Shown here piece after piece: positions 1-5,905 of a stretch of 8,315 nucleotides of DNA (position 1 is the stretch's first letter; each line of letters begins with the position of its first letter). A program made the position numbers and the translations under genes. Origin of the DNA: an uncultured Bacilli bacterium (GTDB lineage Bacteria; Bacillota_I; Bacilli_A; RF39; UBA660); assembly GCA_934153655.1 (NCBI GenBank), contig CAKPFH010000048.1:1-8315 (forward strand), read 5' to 3'. Under the pieces are notes generated by a model, which saw only the letters and a list, made by a program, of their open reading frames with translations, ran no database searches and was not told the origin of the DNA.

Positions 1-40
1 TCCGTTAAAAACTGGCAATAATAAAATCCCTTCTTCATAA

Positions 41-187
41 ATAGTTAAATTTGTCCTTGACAAAGGGTACATTTTAACTCTTATTGTCAAAAATTTATTA
101 AATGAAAATATGACTGATTTAAAAATCATGGAGATTACTAATATATCTAAGGAAGAATTAGATAATATTAAAAAAGAAATAAAATAA
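41..187 (+). pseudogene. C-terminal remnant of an Rpn/PD-(D/E)XK nuclease-like protein
   Basis: The plus-strand frame from 41 to the TAA at 185-187 encodes 48 residues with no plausible start; an in-frame TAA at 38-40 closes it upstream. The second half (NLLNENMTDLKIMEITNISK, then EELDNIKKEIK) has the helix-turn-helix-like tail typical of Rpn-family recombination-promoting nuclease/putative transposase proteins, which usually end in a 'KNLLKENxDxExIxKxTGLSxEEIxxL' pattern. That assignment is from memory of the family. No catalytic PD-(D/E)XK core is visible here. The only in-frame ATGs (110 and 128) have no Shine-Dalgarno site. I read it as the end of a decayed copy; a frameshifted gene continuing left of the window is also possible. 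Confidence 0.45.
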
Positions 188-202
188 CTTGTACAAATTT
201 TA

Positions 203-238
203 AAAAGTAATTTAGGTATAATAACCTAAATTACTTTT
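203..238. terminator. Perfect 15-bp hairpin, probable bidirectional terminator
   Basis: AAAAGTAATTTAGGT (203-217) pairs without mismatch with ACCTAAATTACTTTT (224-238) around the 6-base loop ATAATA. The A-rich 5' arm and T-rich 3' arm give a U-rich tail in either direction. It lies between the plus-strand remnant ending at 187 and the minus-strand kinase gene ending at 268, so it can close both units. Confidence 0.75.
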
Positions 239-267
239 ATTATGTATATGTAAAACTAAGAATTTGT

Positions 268-1194
268 TTATTTTGTTAAAAACAATTTATCTACATATTT
301 ATCAGGTATTAACATTTTAACCTTATTTTCTAATTTGACTTCAAACACATTAGAGTTATCATAAAACTTTTCCCCATCTGTACACCATGCTTTTGGATTA
401 TCTAAAAATTCAATTTTTAAATTACTAGTTTTATATATCTCAACTCCTGATATATGACTAGCACCACTTGTTTTTAAAATATAAAAAGCTTTTATAATAT
501 CAATTTTTCTATTTAAACTACAAAGCATTATTTCAAATTTATTATCATCTAACTTAATATCATTATAAAAATCATTAATGCCGGCTATTCTATTAGCATT
601 TGAAATAATTATAAAAGTATAACTTCCAGTATATTTTTCTCCATCTATATAAAAATTAATTCTATTTTTAGGAATATGTCCTACTATTCTTTTAAAAACT
701 TCTACCATATAGGCAAGATAACCTAATCTTTTCTTTAACTCTTGAGGTGTTTCATATGGTATATCCATAAATTTTCCATATGAAGCAACATAAGTAAATG
801 CATGATTATTAATTAAACCAACATCTATTTCTTTTACACTTCCTTCTAAGATTAATTTCAGATTAGTATATAAATTATTACCAAGCCCATACATATGCCC
901 TATATCATTAGTAGTACCAACTGGTAAATGAGAAATAACTAATCTTTTTTTTCGTTCTAAATTACCATTCATAACCTCACTAAAAGTCCCATCTCCACCG
1001 ACTGATATAACAAGACTAATATCATCATCTAAGTTTTTAATAATACTTTTAGCATGACCTCGGAATTTAGTTACTTTTGTTATTATTTCATAATTATAAT
1101 TTTCAATAATATTAGATATTTTTTCTATTTCTTTTACACAACTACCTTTACCACTTTTAGGATTAATAATAACAACACATTTTTTCATATTCAC
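268..1194 (-). CDS. Diacylglycerol kinase family lipid kinase (DgkB/YegS type)
   Basis: This cytoplasmic, membrane-associated kinase should phosphorylate a lipid, most likely diacylglycerol to phosphatidic acid, recycling lipid released during lipoteichoic acid synthesis. The protein is 308 residues, normal for the family. Visible motifs: NPKSGKG (residues 11-17), the nucleotide-binding VGGDGTFSEVMNG (65-77), LPVGTTNDIGHMYGLG (90-105), and the C-terminal TDGE (272-275) carrying the Asp/Glu pair expected near the active site. These are DAGK_cat hallmarks; the exact lipid substrate cannot be read from sequence. It is the last gene of the der operon. The upstream gene's TAG (1197-1195) is immediately followed by a GTG (1194) and, six bases on, an ATG (1188). 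An AGG/AGGTG site overlaps that junction, so translation is probably coupled. ATG 1188 (306 aa) is an equally good start. Confidence 0.9.
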   Translation of the reverse strand: MNMKKCVVIINPKSGKGSCVKEIEKISNIIENYNYEIITKVTKFRGHAKSIIKNLDDDISLVISVGGDGTFSEVMNGNLERKKRLVISHLPVGTTNDIGHMYGLGNNLYTNLKLILEGSVKEIDVGLINNHAFTYVASYGKFMDIPYETPQELKKRLGYLAYMVEVFKRIVGHIPKNRINFYIDGEKYTGSYTFIIISNANRIAGINDFYNDIKLDDNKFEIMLCSLNRKIDIIKAFYILKTSGASHISGVEIYKTSNLKIEFLDNPKAWCTDGEKFYDNSNVFEVKLENKVKMLIPDKYVDKLFLTK

Positions 1195-1431
1195 CTACCA
1201 TTTATTTTCTATATCATTTGGAACTTTATCATTTTTTATAGCTTTAATAATTTTTTCTCTTTTGGTATCACTTATTTCTCTACCTGTTAAACTAGATATT
1301 TCATTTATTACTTCATTTAAGACATTACTATCTTTAAAATTTCCATTTTGTAACTTTTTAGCTAAAGACATAATAGTATCTTTATTAATCTTTGTTTTCT
1401 TTTCTACTTTATTAAATAAACTATCGTTCAT
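1195..1431 (-). CDS. Sporulation stage VI protein F-like small protein (SpoVIF family)
   Basis: A 78-residue protein beginning MNDSLFNKVEKKTKINKDTI and ending with a VPNDIE segment. The sequence matches my memory of the SpoVIF (YjcC) family throughout: FxKIEKKTxVxKxxIxxLAxxLQNxNxxDxxxxRxxIxxxxxxxGxxxSxxKEdKIIxAIxNdxVPxD. In Bacillus, SpoVIF is a late sporulation protein affecting coat and germination properties. The start is ATG 1431, because GGGAGG lies just upstream (GGGAGGTTTTATG); an in-frame ATG 12 bases earlier overlaps that Shine-Dalgarno site and is unlikely to be used. The gene sits 37 bases after the 59-aa gene and abuts the lipid kinase gene. Its function here is an inference by homology. 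Confidence 0.75.
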   Translation of the reverse strand: MNDSLFNKVEKKTKINKDTIMSLAKKLQNGNFKDSNVLNEVINEISSLTGREISDTKREKIIKAIKNDKVPNDIENKW

Positions 1432-1468
1432 AAAACCTCCCATATATTATATGAAAGTATTATTTAGA

Positions 1469-1648
1469 TTATCTTTTCTTATTTAATTCTCTTTGTCTTT
1501 TAGCAAATATTTCATTTTGCTTTAAAAACTTTTCTCTTTCAATTTCTCCTTTTTGAAATCTTTCATCTAATTTATCTATAGCCTTTTTTAAACCTATTTT
1601 TTGTTCGGCAACATAATCTTTTTTATTAAAATTATTTCTAATTATCAT
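1469..1648 (-). CDS. Small charged protein of 59 aa, SHOCT-like C-terminal half
   Basis: An ATG at 1648 opens a 59-codon frame ending in TAA (1471-1469). Its start overlaps the end of der: der ends AGG AGT AAA GAT GAT AAT TAG, and within it AGGAGTAAAG-ATG supplies both the Shine-Dalgarno site and the start, shifted by one frame. The product begins MIIRNNFNKKDYVAEQK and is dominated by Lys, Glu, Arg and Gln. The stretch KAIDKLDERFQKGEIEREKF resembles the short SHOCT-type helical hairpin ('L..L...G.IT.EEF...K..'), but this is a weak match. No signal peptide or membrane segment is present, so it is probably cytoplasmic and helical. The strong ribosome site and the overlap make it a convincing gene despite its size. 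Its role is unknown. Confidence 0.75.
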   Translation of the reverse strand: MIIRNNFNKKDYVAEQKIGLKKAIDKLDERFQKGEIEREKFLKQNEIFAKRQRELNKKR

Positions 1649-2948
1649 CTTTACTCCTATTTTTAAATTTTAATATTATTGGAGTACCTGTAAGTTCTAT
1701 ATTTTCTCTTAATTTATTTTCTAAATATCTATAATAGGAAAAATGAACTAAGTTTTTATTATTAACATAAAAAACAAATTTAGGAGGTTTTATATCTTCA
1801 CAAGCAACATAATATATTTTTAATCTTTTACCTTTGTATGTAGGTGGTAAATTTAAATTATAAGCTTCATTTATAATTTCATTTAATATACTTGTTGGTA
1901 TTCTTCGATTTGAAGACTCATATGCTTTTAATACTTCTGGCATGATTAAATTAATTCTAGATTTATTTAAAGCAGAAACAAAGACAATATTAGCAAAGGG
2001 AACAAATTGGAATTCACTTCTGATTAGTTTTATAAATTCTTTTTTCTTTTCTTCATTGTTTTCATCATATTTATTAACAATAATAACTATAGCTTTTCCT
2101 TTTTCAAGAGCATAAGATAAAATATGTTTATCATGTTCTTTTATTCCATCTATGTAATCGATTACTAGCAAACATACATCTGATCTATCAATAGCTTTTA
2201 AACTTCTTAGTAAACTGTATTTTTCAATGTTTTCAAATATTTTTCCCCTTTTTCGAATACCTGCTGTATCAATAATTACATATTCTTCATTATTATATTT
2301 AAAAACAGTATCAACGGCATCACGAGTAGTTCCGGCAACATTAGAAACAATTAATTTATCACTTCCTATTAAAGCATTTACTAAACTACTTTTACCAACA
2401 TTTGGTCTTCCTATTAAAGAAAATTTAATTCTGCTATCACTTTCTTTTTCGTAAGGTTGAAAATCTCTAACAATTAAATCTAATAAATCGGTTATTCCTC
2501 TTGAATGTTCAGCTGAAATATCAACATATTCTGAAAAACCTAATTCATAGTAATCATATTTATGAATTTCACTTTCTTTATTATCGATTTTATTAAAAGC
2601 AACTATTACTCTTTTACCACTTTTATGAAGCATATCAGCAAGATATCTATCATTTCGACTAATACTTTCTTTGGAATCTACAACAAAAACAATAACATCT
2701 GCTTCTTCTATAGCAATACTTACTTGTACTTCAATTAAATTATTAAATACACCTTCACTTGTATCAATACCACCTGTATCAATTAAATTAAATTTATAGT
2801 CTTTATAATCTATTTCTGTATATATTCTATCTCTTGTAACCCCTGGAGTATCTTCTATTATTGATATTTTAGCTTTAGCAAGTTTATTAAAAAGCGTACT
2901 TTTACCAACATTTGGTTTACCAACTAAAGCAACGGTTTTAAGTTTCAT
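1638..2948 (-). CDS. der: Ribosome-assembly GTPase Der (EngA)
   Basis: Der is an essential GTPase with two tandem G domains and a KH-like C-terminal domain, acting in assembly of the 50S ribosomal subunit. At 436 residues it equals the usual length. G domain 1 shows GKPNVGKS (10-17), TPGVTRD (34-40), DTGG (57-60), NKID (119-122) and SAE (145-147). G domain 2 shows GRPNVGKS (180-187), AGTTRD (205-210), DTAG (227-230), NKYD (292-295, where NKWD is more common) and SAL (325-327). The KH-like domain covers about 350-430. The start is ATG 2948, with GAGGAGGT about 5 bases upstream; an open frame to an ATG at 2966 exists, but it would put that ribosome site inside the coding region. It is the first gene of a four-gene operon. 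Confidence 0.97.
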   Translation of the reverse strand: MKLKTVALVGKPNVGKSTLFNKLAKAKISIIEDTPGVTRDRIYTEIDYKDYKFNLIDTGGIDTSEGVFNNLIEVQVSIAIEEADVIVFVVDSKESISRNDRYLADMLHKSGKRVIVAFNKIDNKESEIHKYDYYELGFSEYVDISAEHSRGITDLLDLIVRDFQPYEKESDSRIKFSLIGRPNVGKSSLVNALIGSDKLIVSNVAGTTRDAVDTVFKYNNEEYVIIDTAGIRKRGKIFENIEKYSLLRSLKAIDRSDVCLLVIDYIDGIKEHDKHILSYALEKGKAIVIIVNKYDENNEEKKKEFIKLIRSEFQFVPFANIVFVSALNKSRINLIMPEVLKAYESSNRRIPTSILNEIINEAYNLNLPPTYKGKRLKIYYVACEDIKPPKFVFYVNNKNLVHFSYYRYLENKLRENIELTGTPIILKFKNRSKDDN

Positions 2949-2973
2949 ATAGTACCTCCTCATCAATAAGTAG

Positions 2974-2982
2974 ATTATATCA
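2974..2982 (-). promoter_or_regulatory. Extended -10 promoter of the der operon
   Basis: On the minus strand TGATATAAT (2982-2974) is a perfect TATAAT with an extended TGn element. No good -35 hexamer is visible 16-18 bases upstream, where a T/A-rich stretch lies. A start near 2967 would give a short leader carrying the GGAGG site of der. Confidence 0.6.
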
Positions 2983-3010
2983 AAAAATTAAAAAAAAGGA
3001 AATAGTTAAA

Positions 3011-3039
3011 TTGACTATTATAAATTATTTTGATAAAAT
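3011..3039 (+). promoter_or_regulatory. Promoter of the plus-strand peptidase gene
   Basis: TTGACT (3011-3016) and TAAAAT (3034-3039) are separated by exactly 17 bases. Transcription would begin about 3045, leaving only about ten leader bases with a GGTGG ribosome site (3046-3050) before ATG 3055. It is divergent from the der promoter within the same 106-base gap. Confidence 0.5.
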
Positions 3040-3054
3040 TCTCTTGGTGGTTTT

Positions 3055-4059
3055 ATGATACTTTTTTGTAATGATTCCAGAATAGTAAGTGTAATTTTAC
3101 TTGTAAAAACTTTACTTAATTTAATAAGATTTTTTATTCCTATGATTTTAGTTGTAAAAATAATTCTTGATTTATATAAAAATATGATTAATGTTAATTC
3201 TAAAGAAGATTTATTAAAACAAGAAGGAGATAGAATTTTTGCTTGTATTGTGGTTTTCTTAGTTCCAACTTTAATTAATTTATTTTTGGGATTTGTAAAT
3301 TTAATTGATGCTGGTGTTGATACAAGTGATTATACCGATAATTTTTTAGTTTGTTATAATGAAGCTAGTCGGGAATTAGTTGCTAGTTTGCAAAAAGCTG
3401 AACAAGAGAAATTAGATGAAGATGAAGCAAATGAAAAACAAAAACTTGAAATTGCAAATGCTAAAATAGAAGCTGAAAAGAAAGCTAGAAATGAAGAATA
3501 TAGTAGAAATAATTCTAGTAACTCAGGTTCTAATAATAGTAGTGGCAGTGGTTATAATAATACCAATAATACTAAACAAAATGGTGGAGTTTATGTTAAG
3601 AATGGTATCTTCTATTATCCAAGTGGAGCATCTGGAAAAGATTGCCCTACTAATCCAACTAGTCAAGGTTATAATAATCCTTATGGTTACCATAATGAAT
3701 TTTGGAATCGTTTACAAAAATTTAAACAAGCTGCTATTAGTAATGGATATAACATTGAATACAGTACTCAAGGTTGTCGTAGTTATGATAGTCAAGTAGC
3801 AACTGCTAAAAAATATGCTAATCAAAAAGGTCGAGCTGCAACACCTGGCAATTCCAAACATGGTTTTGGTATTGCAAGTGATGTAACATTCTATAAAAAT
3901 AAAACCCAAAAATGTGGTTCTTCAAGAACTTATTCTAACTGTCCTGGAATGAAATGGGCTCACGAAAATGCTAGTAAATATGGTCTTACCTTTCCTTTAT
4001 TAAATGCAAGTTATAAAGAAGACTGGCATATTCAACCCCTTAAAATTCAAAAATATTAG
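3055..4059 (+). CDS. Membrane-anchored M15 (VanY-type) D,D-/L,D-carboxypeptidase
   Basis: The 334-residue protein has two hydrophobic helices (about 12-41 and 61-84), a charged coiled-coil-like stretch rich in Glu/Lys/Ala (about 103-147), a Ser/Asn/Gly linker (148-176) and a C-terminal peptidase domain (about 178-334). The peptidase carries the M15B zinc signature: CRSYDSQ (241-247, usual G-Y-R-S-Y-x-x-Q), SKHGFGIASD (267-276, ligands His269 and Asp276) and EDWH (322-325, catalytic Glu322 and ligand His325). It should trim stem-peptide ends of peptidoglycan outside the membrane. The two-helix N-terminus resembles small VirB2/TrbC-like membrane proteins of gut Firmicutes rather than a signal peptide; this is an inference. 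Six of its seven Cys residues lie after the first helix, suggesting possible disulfides. GGTGG precedes ATG 3055, and the next gene follows after 8 bases. Confidence 0.85.
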   Translation: MILFCNDSRIVSVILLVKTLLNLIRFFIPMILVVKIILDLYKNMINVNSKEDLLKQEGDRIFACIVVFLVPTLINLFLGFVNLIDAGVDTSDYTDNFLVCYNEASRELVASLQKAEQEKLDEDEANEKQKLEIANAKIEAEKKARNEEYSRNNSSNSGSNNSSGSGYNNTNNTKQNGGVYVKNGIFYYPSGASGKDCPTNPTSQGYNNPYGYHNEFWNRLQKFKQAAISNGYNIEYSTQGCRSYDSQVATAKKYANQKGRAATPGNSKHGFGIASDVTFYKNKTQKCGSSRTYSNCPGMKWAHENASKYGLTFPLLNASYKEDWHIQPLKIQKY

Positions 4060-4067
4060 AGGTATTT

Positions 4068-4760
4068 ATGAAAAAGAAAAAAATATTAATTTTAATAGTT
4101 ATTACATTTATAGTTATTATTAGTCAGATTATTATAAATAAAATAAATCAAAATAATAAAATACTTTTAAATAGTTATATAAAAACTTTAGATAATAAAG
4201 ATCTTGATTTACCATGTAATATTGATAATAATAAAATACCTTATTTTAAATTAAATAATAATTTATATAATAGCATTAATAAAGAAATATTAGAAAACTC
4301 CATTTTAAGAGCTTGTTATCAAAATGGTTATGTTGACTATGATATTTCTTTAAATAATAATATTTTATCTTTAGTTTTATATCTTAGTTATGAATCTGAA
4401 GATGAACTAGCAAATATTGAATGTAAAACTTATAATATAAATATAGATAATAATACTAAAATAACTAATCAAGATTTACTTAATCTTTATAAAATAGATA
4501 CTAATAGTATAAATCAAAAAGTGTTAAATAAATTTCAAGAATATTATTTATATGAAAAACAAAATAATTTAATTGATCAAAATACTACTTTTAGTAATTA
4601 TTTGTCTTTATTAAATTATAAAAGTATAACTACTAATAATATAAATTTATTTATTGATAAAAAAAATAATCTATATTTATATCTAGATTATAATTTAACT
4701 GAAGGAATGCAAATATCAGAGTATTTTCCTAATTTAGTCAATACTATTAAATTAACTTAA
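4068..4760 (+). CDS. Membrane-anchored exported protein, DUF3298/RsiV-like (tentative)
   Basis: A 230-residue Asn/Ile/Leu-rich protein with a Lys-rich start and one hydrophobic segment (about 5-24), followed by an extracellular domain. The middle reads like the DUF3298/RsiV C-terminal fold: a VDYDISLNNNILSLVLYLSY strand pair (about 89-108), then CKTYNINIDNNTKITNQDLL (119-138), comparable to the family's 'YNIDLKTGKKLTLKDLF'. RsiV-type proteins bind lysozyme or sense envelope stress, and related domains accompany wall hydrolases. No sigma factor gene is visible beside it, so an anti-sigma role is not supported here. AGAGGT precedes ATG 4068, 8 bases after the peptidase stop, so the two genes form an operon. 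The family call is moderate to low confidence; the gene itself is clear. Confidence 0.65.
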   Translation: MKKKKILILIVITFIVIISQIIINKINQNNKILLNSYIKTLDNKDLDLPCNIDNNKIPYFKLNNNLYNSINKEILENSILRACYQNGYVDYDISLNNNILSLVLYLSYESEDELANIECKTYNINIDNNTKITNQDLLNLYKIDTNSINQKVLNKFQEYYLYEKQNNLIDQNTTFSNYLSLLNYKSITTNNINLFIDKKNNLYLYLDYNLTEGMQISEYFPNLVNTIKLT

Positions 4761-4771
4761 TAGTATTTTTT
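4740..4771 (+). terminator. Terminator overlapping the end of the 4068-4760 gene
   Basis: AATACTATTAA (4740-4750) pairs perfectly with TTAATAGTATT (4757-4767) around a 6-base loop, followed by a T run (to 4771). The stop codon TAA (4758-4760) lies inside the 3' arm, so the last codons form part of the terminator. It separates this operon from the convergent gene ending at 4770. In the minus direction no U tract follows, so it should work mainly on the plus strand. Confidence 0.75.
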
Positions 4772-5390
4772 AATTACTATTTTTAATTAAATCCATGTAT
4801 CTATTAACAATAAATACCCATCTTACATCTTTATTATAACTTTTAGCAATATTGTTAGCAGTTTTTAAATCATTATCATAAAAATTTACTTTAACATATT
4901 TAATAAAACTTTTAATAGATTCATCTGTACTATCAAACTTTTGATAATCTCCTCCAAAACAAGATACTTGATTTAAACTATTTTTATCATAACTTGCTTC
5001 ATAAACATTATTACATTTTTTAACTAAAACACTACATTTAGTATCACAATTAGTTGCTTCTATTATCATACTAGCAATCAAATAAGGATTAACACCATTA
5101 CTAATTGCATATTTACTAATTAAATTACCAGTTTCTTTTAAATCATCAGTTAAATAATTATTAATTTTCTTAGCAATAACATCAGCAGATTCATTATCAT
5201 AAGTTAAATCAGTTCGAAAAATAACATCCATATCATCTATAATATTAGGATTAGAACTATTATTATTATTCTTACCAGTATTTATAACTATATGATGTTT
5301 AGTAACAAATTTATTAGTAACACTAATAGCATTTATCCATAAAAAATTAACTAAAATAACTAAAATTATTAATAAAATTTTTCTTTTCAT
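4770..5390 (-). CDS. Membrane-anchored glucosaminidase/lysozyme-like wall hydrolase
   Basis: A 206-residue protein with one N-terminal hydrophobic anchor (about 4-22), an Asn/Ser-rich linker and a C-terminal all-helical domain (about 85-203). The pattern LISKYAISNGVNPYLIASMI (90-109), Glu111, CNNVYEA (126-132), CFGGDYQKFDSTDESIKSFI (144-163) and a final RWVFIVNRYMDLI follows the layout of glucosaminidase (GH73-like) or lysozyme-fold domains: a catalytic Glu at the end of the first helix pair, an 'NN' turn, then '.Y.KF.S..ESI..F'. Glu111 is the likely acid; the usual 'HES/TG' context is altered to IEATNC. Four Cys (115, 119, 126, 144) cluster around the active site and could form disulfides. 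GGGG lies 7 bases before ATG 5390. It is the second gene after the flavodoxin-like gene, 21 bases apart. Confidence 0.65.
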   Translation of the reverse strand: MKRKILLIILVILVNFLWINAISVTNKFVTKHHIVINTGKNNNNSSNPNIIDDMDVIFRTDLTYDNESADVIAKKINNYLTDDLKETGNLISKYAISNGVNPYLIASMIIEATNCDTKCSVLVKKCNNVYEASYDKNSLNQVSCFGGDYQKFDSTDESIKSFIKYVKVNFYDNDLKTANNIAKSYNKDVRWVFIVNRYMDLIKNSN

Positions 5391-5411
5391 ACTTCTACCC
5401 CACTTTATATA

Positions 5412-5828
5412 TTATTGATAAACTCTAACATGTATTTCTTTTTTAGCTAAACTAACAAAATAAGATTTAGATCTTCTTAAATTTAAAATACGATCTAATT
5501 TATTAAACTCCTGTGGTTTATCTTCTCTATTATAATTATATAATAAATATATTATATCTTTAATCTTACCAGTTTCTTGTTCTAAAAATCTTATAACTGG
5601 AGATGGTATCTTATTAAACCATAAAGGAGAAATTAAAATAATAGTATCATAACTAGCTAAATTCAAATTACATTTTAAAACATCAACAGGTTTATTTAAA
5701 AACTTATCAACTAAAGACATAGTTTGATTAGTTTTAATTTCATACACAGATGCATTATAAACTTTTTTATACTTATTAACAATATTTAATATGTCTTTAC
5801 CATGATCATAAAAAATAATTAAATTCAT
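5412..5828 (-). CDS. Short flavodoxin-like protein
   Basis: The 138-residue protein has the flavodoxin order of strands and helices: strand 1 MNLIIFYD, a helix (about 11-24), strand 2 ASVYEI, and the signature strand-loop-helix YDTIILISPLWFNKIPSPVI (60-79) followed by RFLE and a strand IIYLLYN. The second signature is strong: 'YDxIilgsPlwfg..p.Pv..Fl'. The phosphate-binding loop, usually S/T-x-T-G-N-T after strand 1, reads DHGKDI and lacks the expected threonines, so FMN binding may be weak or lost. There is no signal peptide, so it is cytoplasmic. AGGTGG precedes ATG 5828 by 4 bases. It heads the two-gene unit with the wall hydrolase; a functional link is not evident. Confidence 0.7.
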   Translation of the reverse strand: MNLIIFYDHGKDILNIVNKYKKVYNASVYEIKTNQTMSLVDKFLNKPVDVLKCNLNLASYDTIILISPLWFNKIPSPVIRFLEQETGKIKDIIYLLYNYNREDKPQEFNKLDRILNLRRSKSYFVSLAKKEIHVRVYQ

Positions 5829-5839
5829 AATACCACCTA

Positions 5840-5873
5840 GTAATATATTACACTTAAATTAAAAAAATAACAA
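5840..5873 (-). promoter_or_regulatory. Putative promoter of the flavodoxin-like gene with a palindrome at -10
   Basis: On the minus strand TTGTTA (5873-5868) and TAATAT (5850-5845) are 17 bases apart. A perfect 12-base palindrome GTAATATATTAC (5851-5840) covers the -10 element and could be an operator, though in AT-rich DNA it may be chance. The -35 lies within the 3' arm of the preceding gene's terminator. Confidence 0.35.
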
Positions 5874-5897
5874 GATTTTTTATCATTTTGTTATTTT
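5864..5897 (-). terminator. Terminator of the large surface-protein gene
   Basis: On the minus strand AAAATAACAA (5897-5888) pairs with TTGTTATTTT (5873-5864), followed by TTT then AATTT. It lies 9 bases after the stop codon of the gene ending at 5906. Confidence 0.7.
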
Positions 5898-5905
5898 AAT
5901 TTTTA

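Noticed and set aside
1..72. Minus-strand open frame from an ATG at 72 to the left edge (begins MYPLSRTNLTIYEEG)
   Set aside because: It runs 24 codons without a stop and looks protein-like, but it is antisense to the Rpn-type tail, has only a weak AAGAG upstream and is too short to separate from chance in AT-rich DNA. Sequence left of the window would decide.
57..85. Perfect TTGACA with a 17-base spacer to CTTATT on the plus strand
   Set aside because: The -10 is poor, and the hexamer falls in the coding-like remnant (Leu-Asp-Lys); no gene follows before the terminator.
1431..1443. ATG 1443 as the start of the SpoVIF-like gene
   Set aside because: It overlaps the GGGAGG site that serves ATG 1431; family members begin near the later Met.
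4068..4760. Long Asn/Ile-rich protein as low-complexity noise
   Set aside because: It has a ribosome site, follows the peptidase gene by 8 bases, carries a proper membrane anchor and ends in its own terminator, so it is a real gene.
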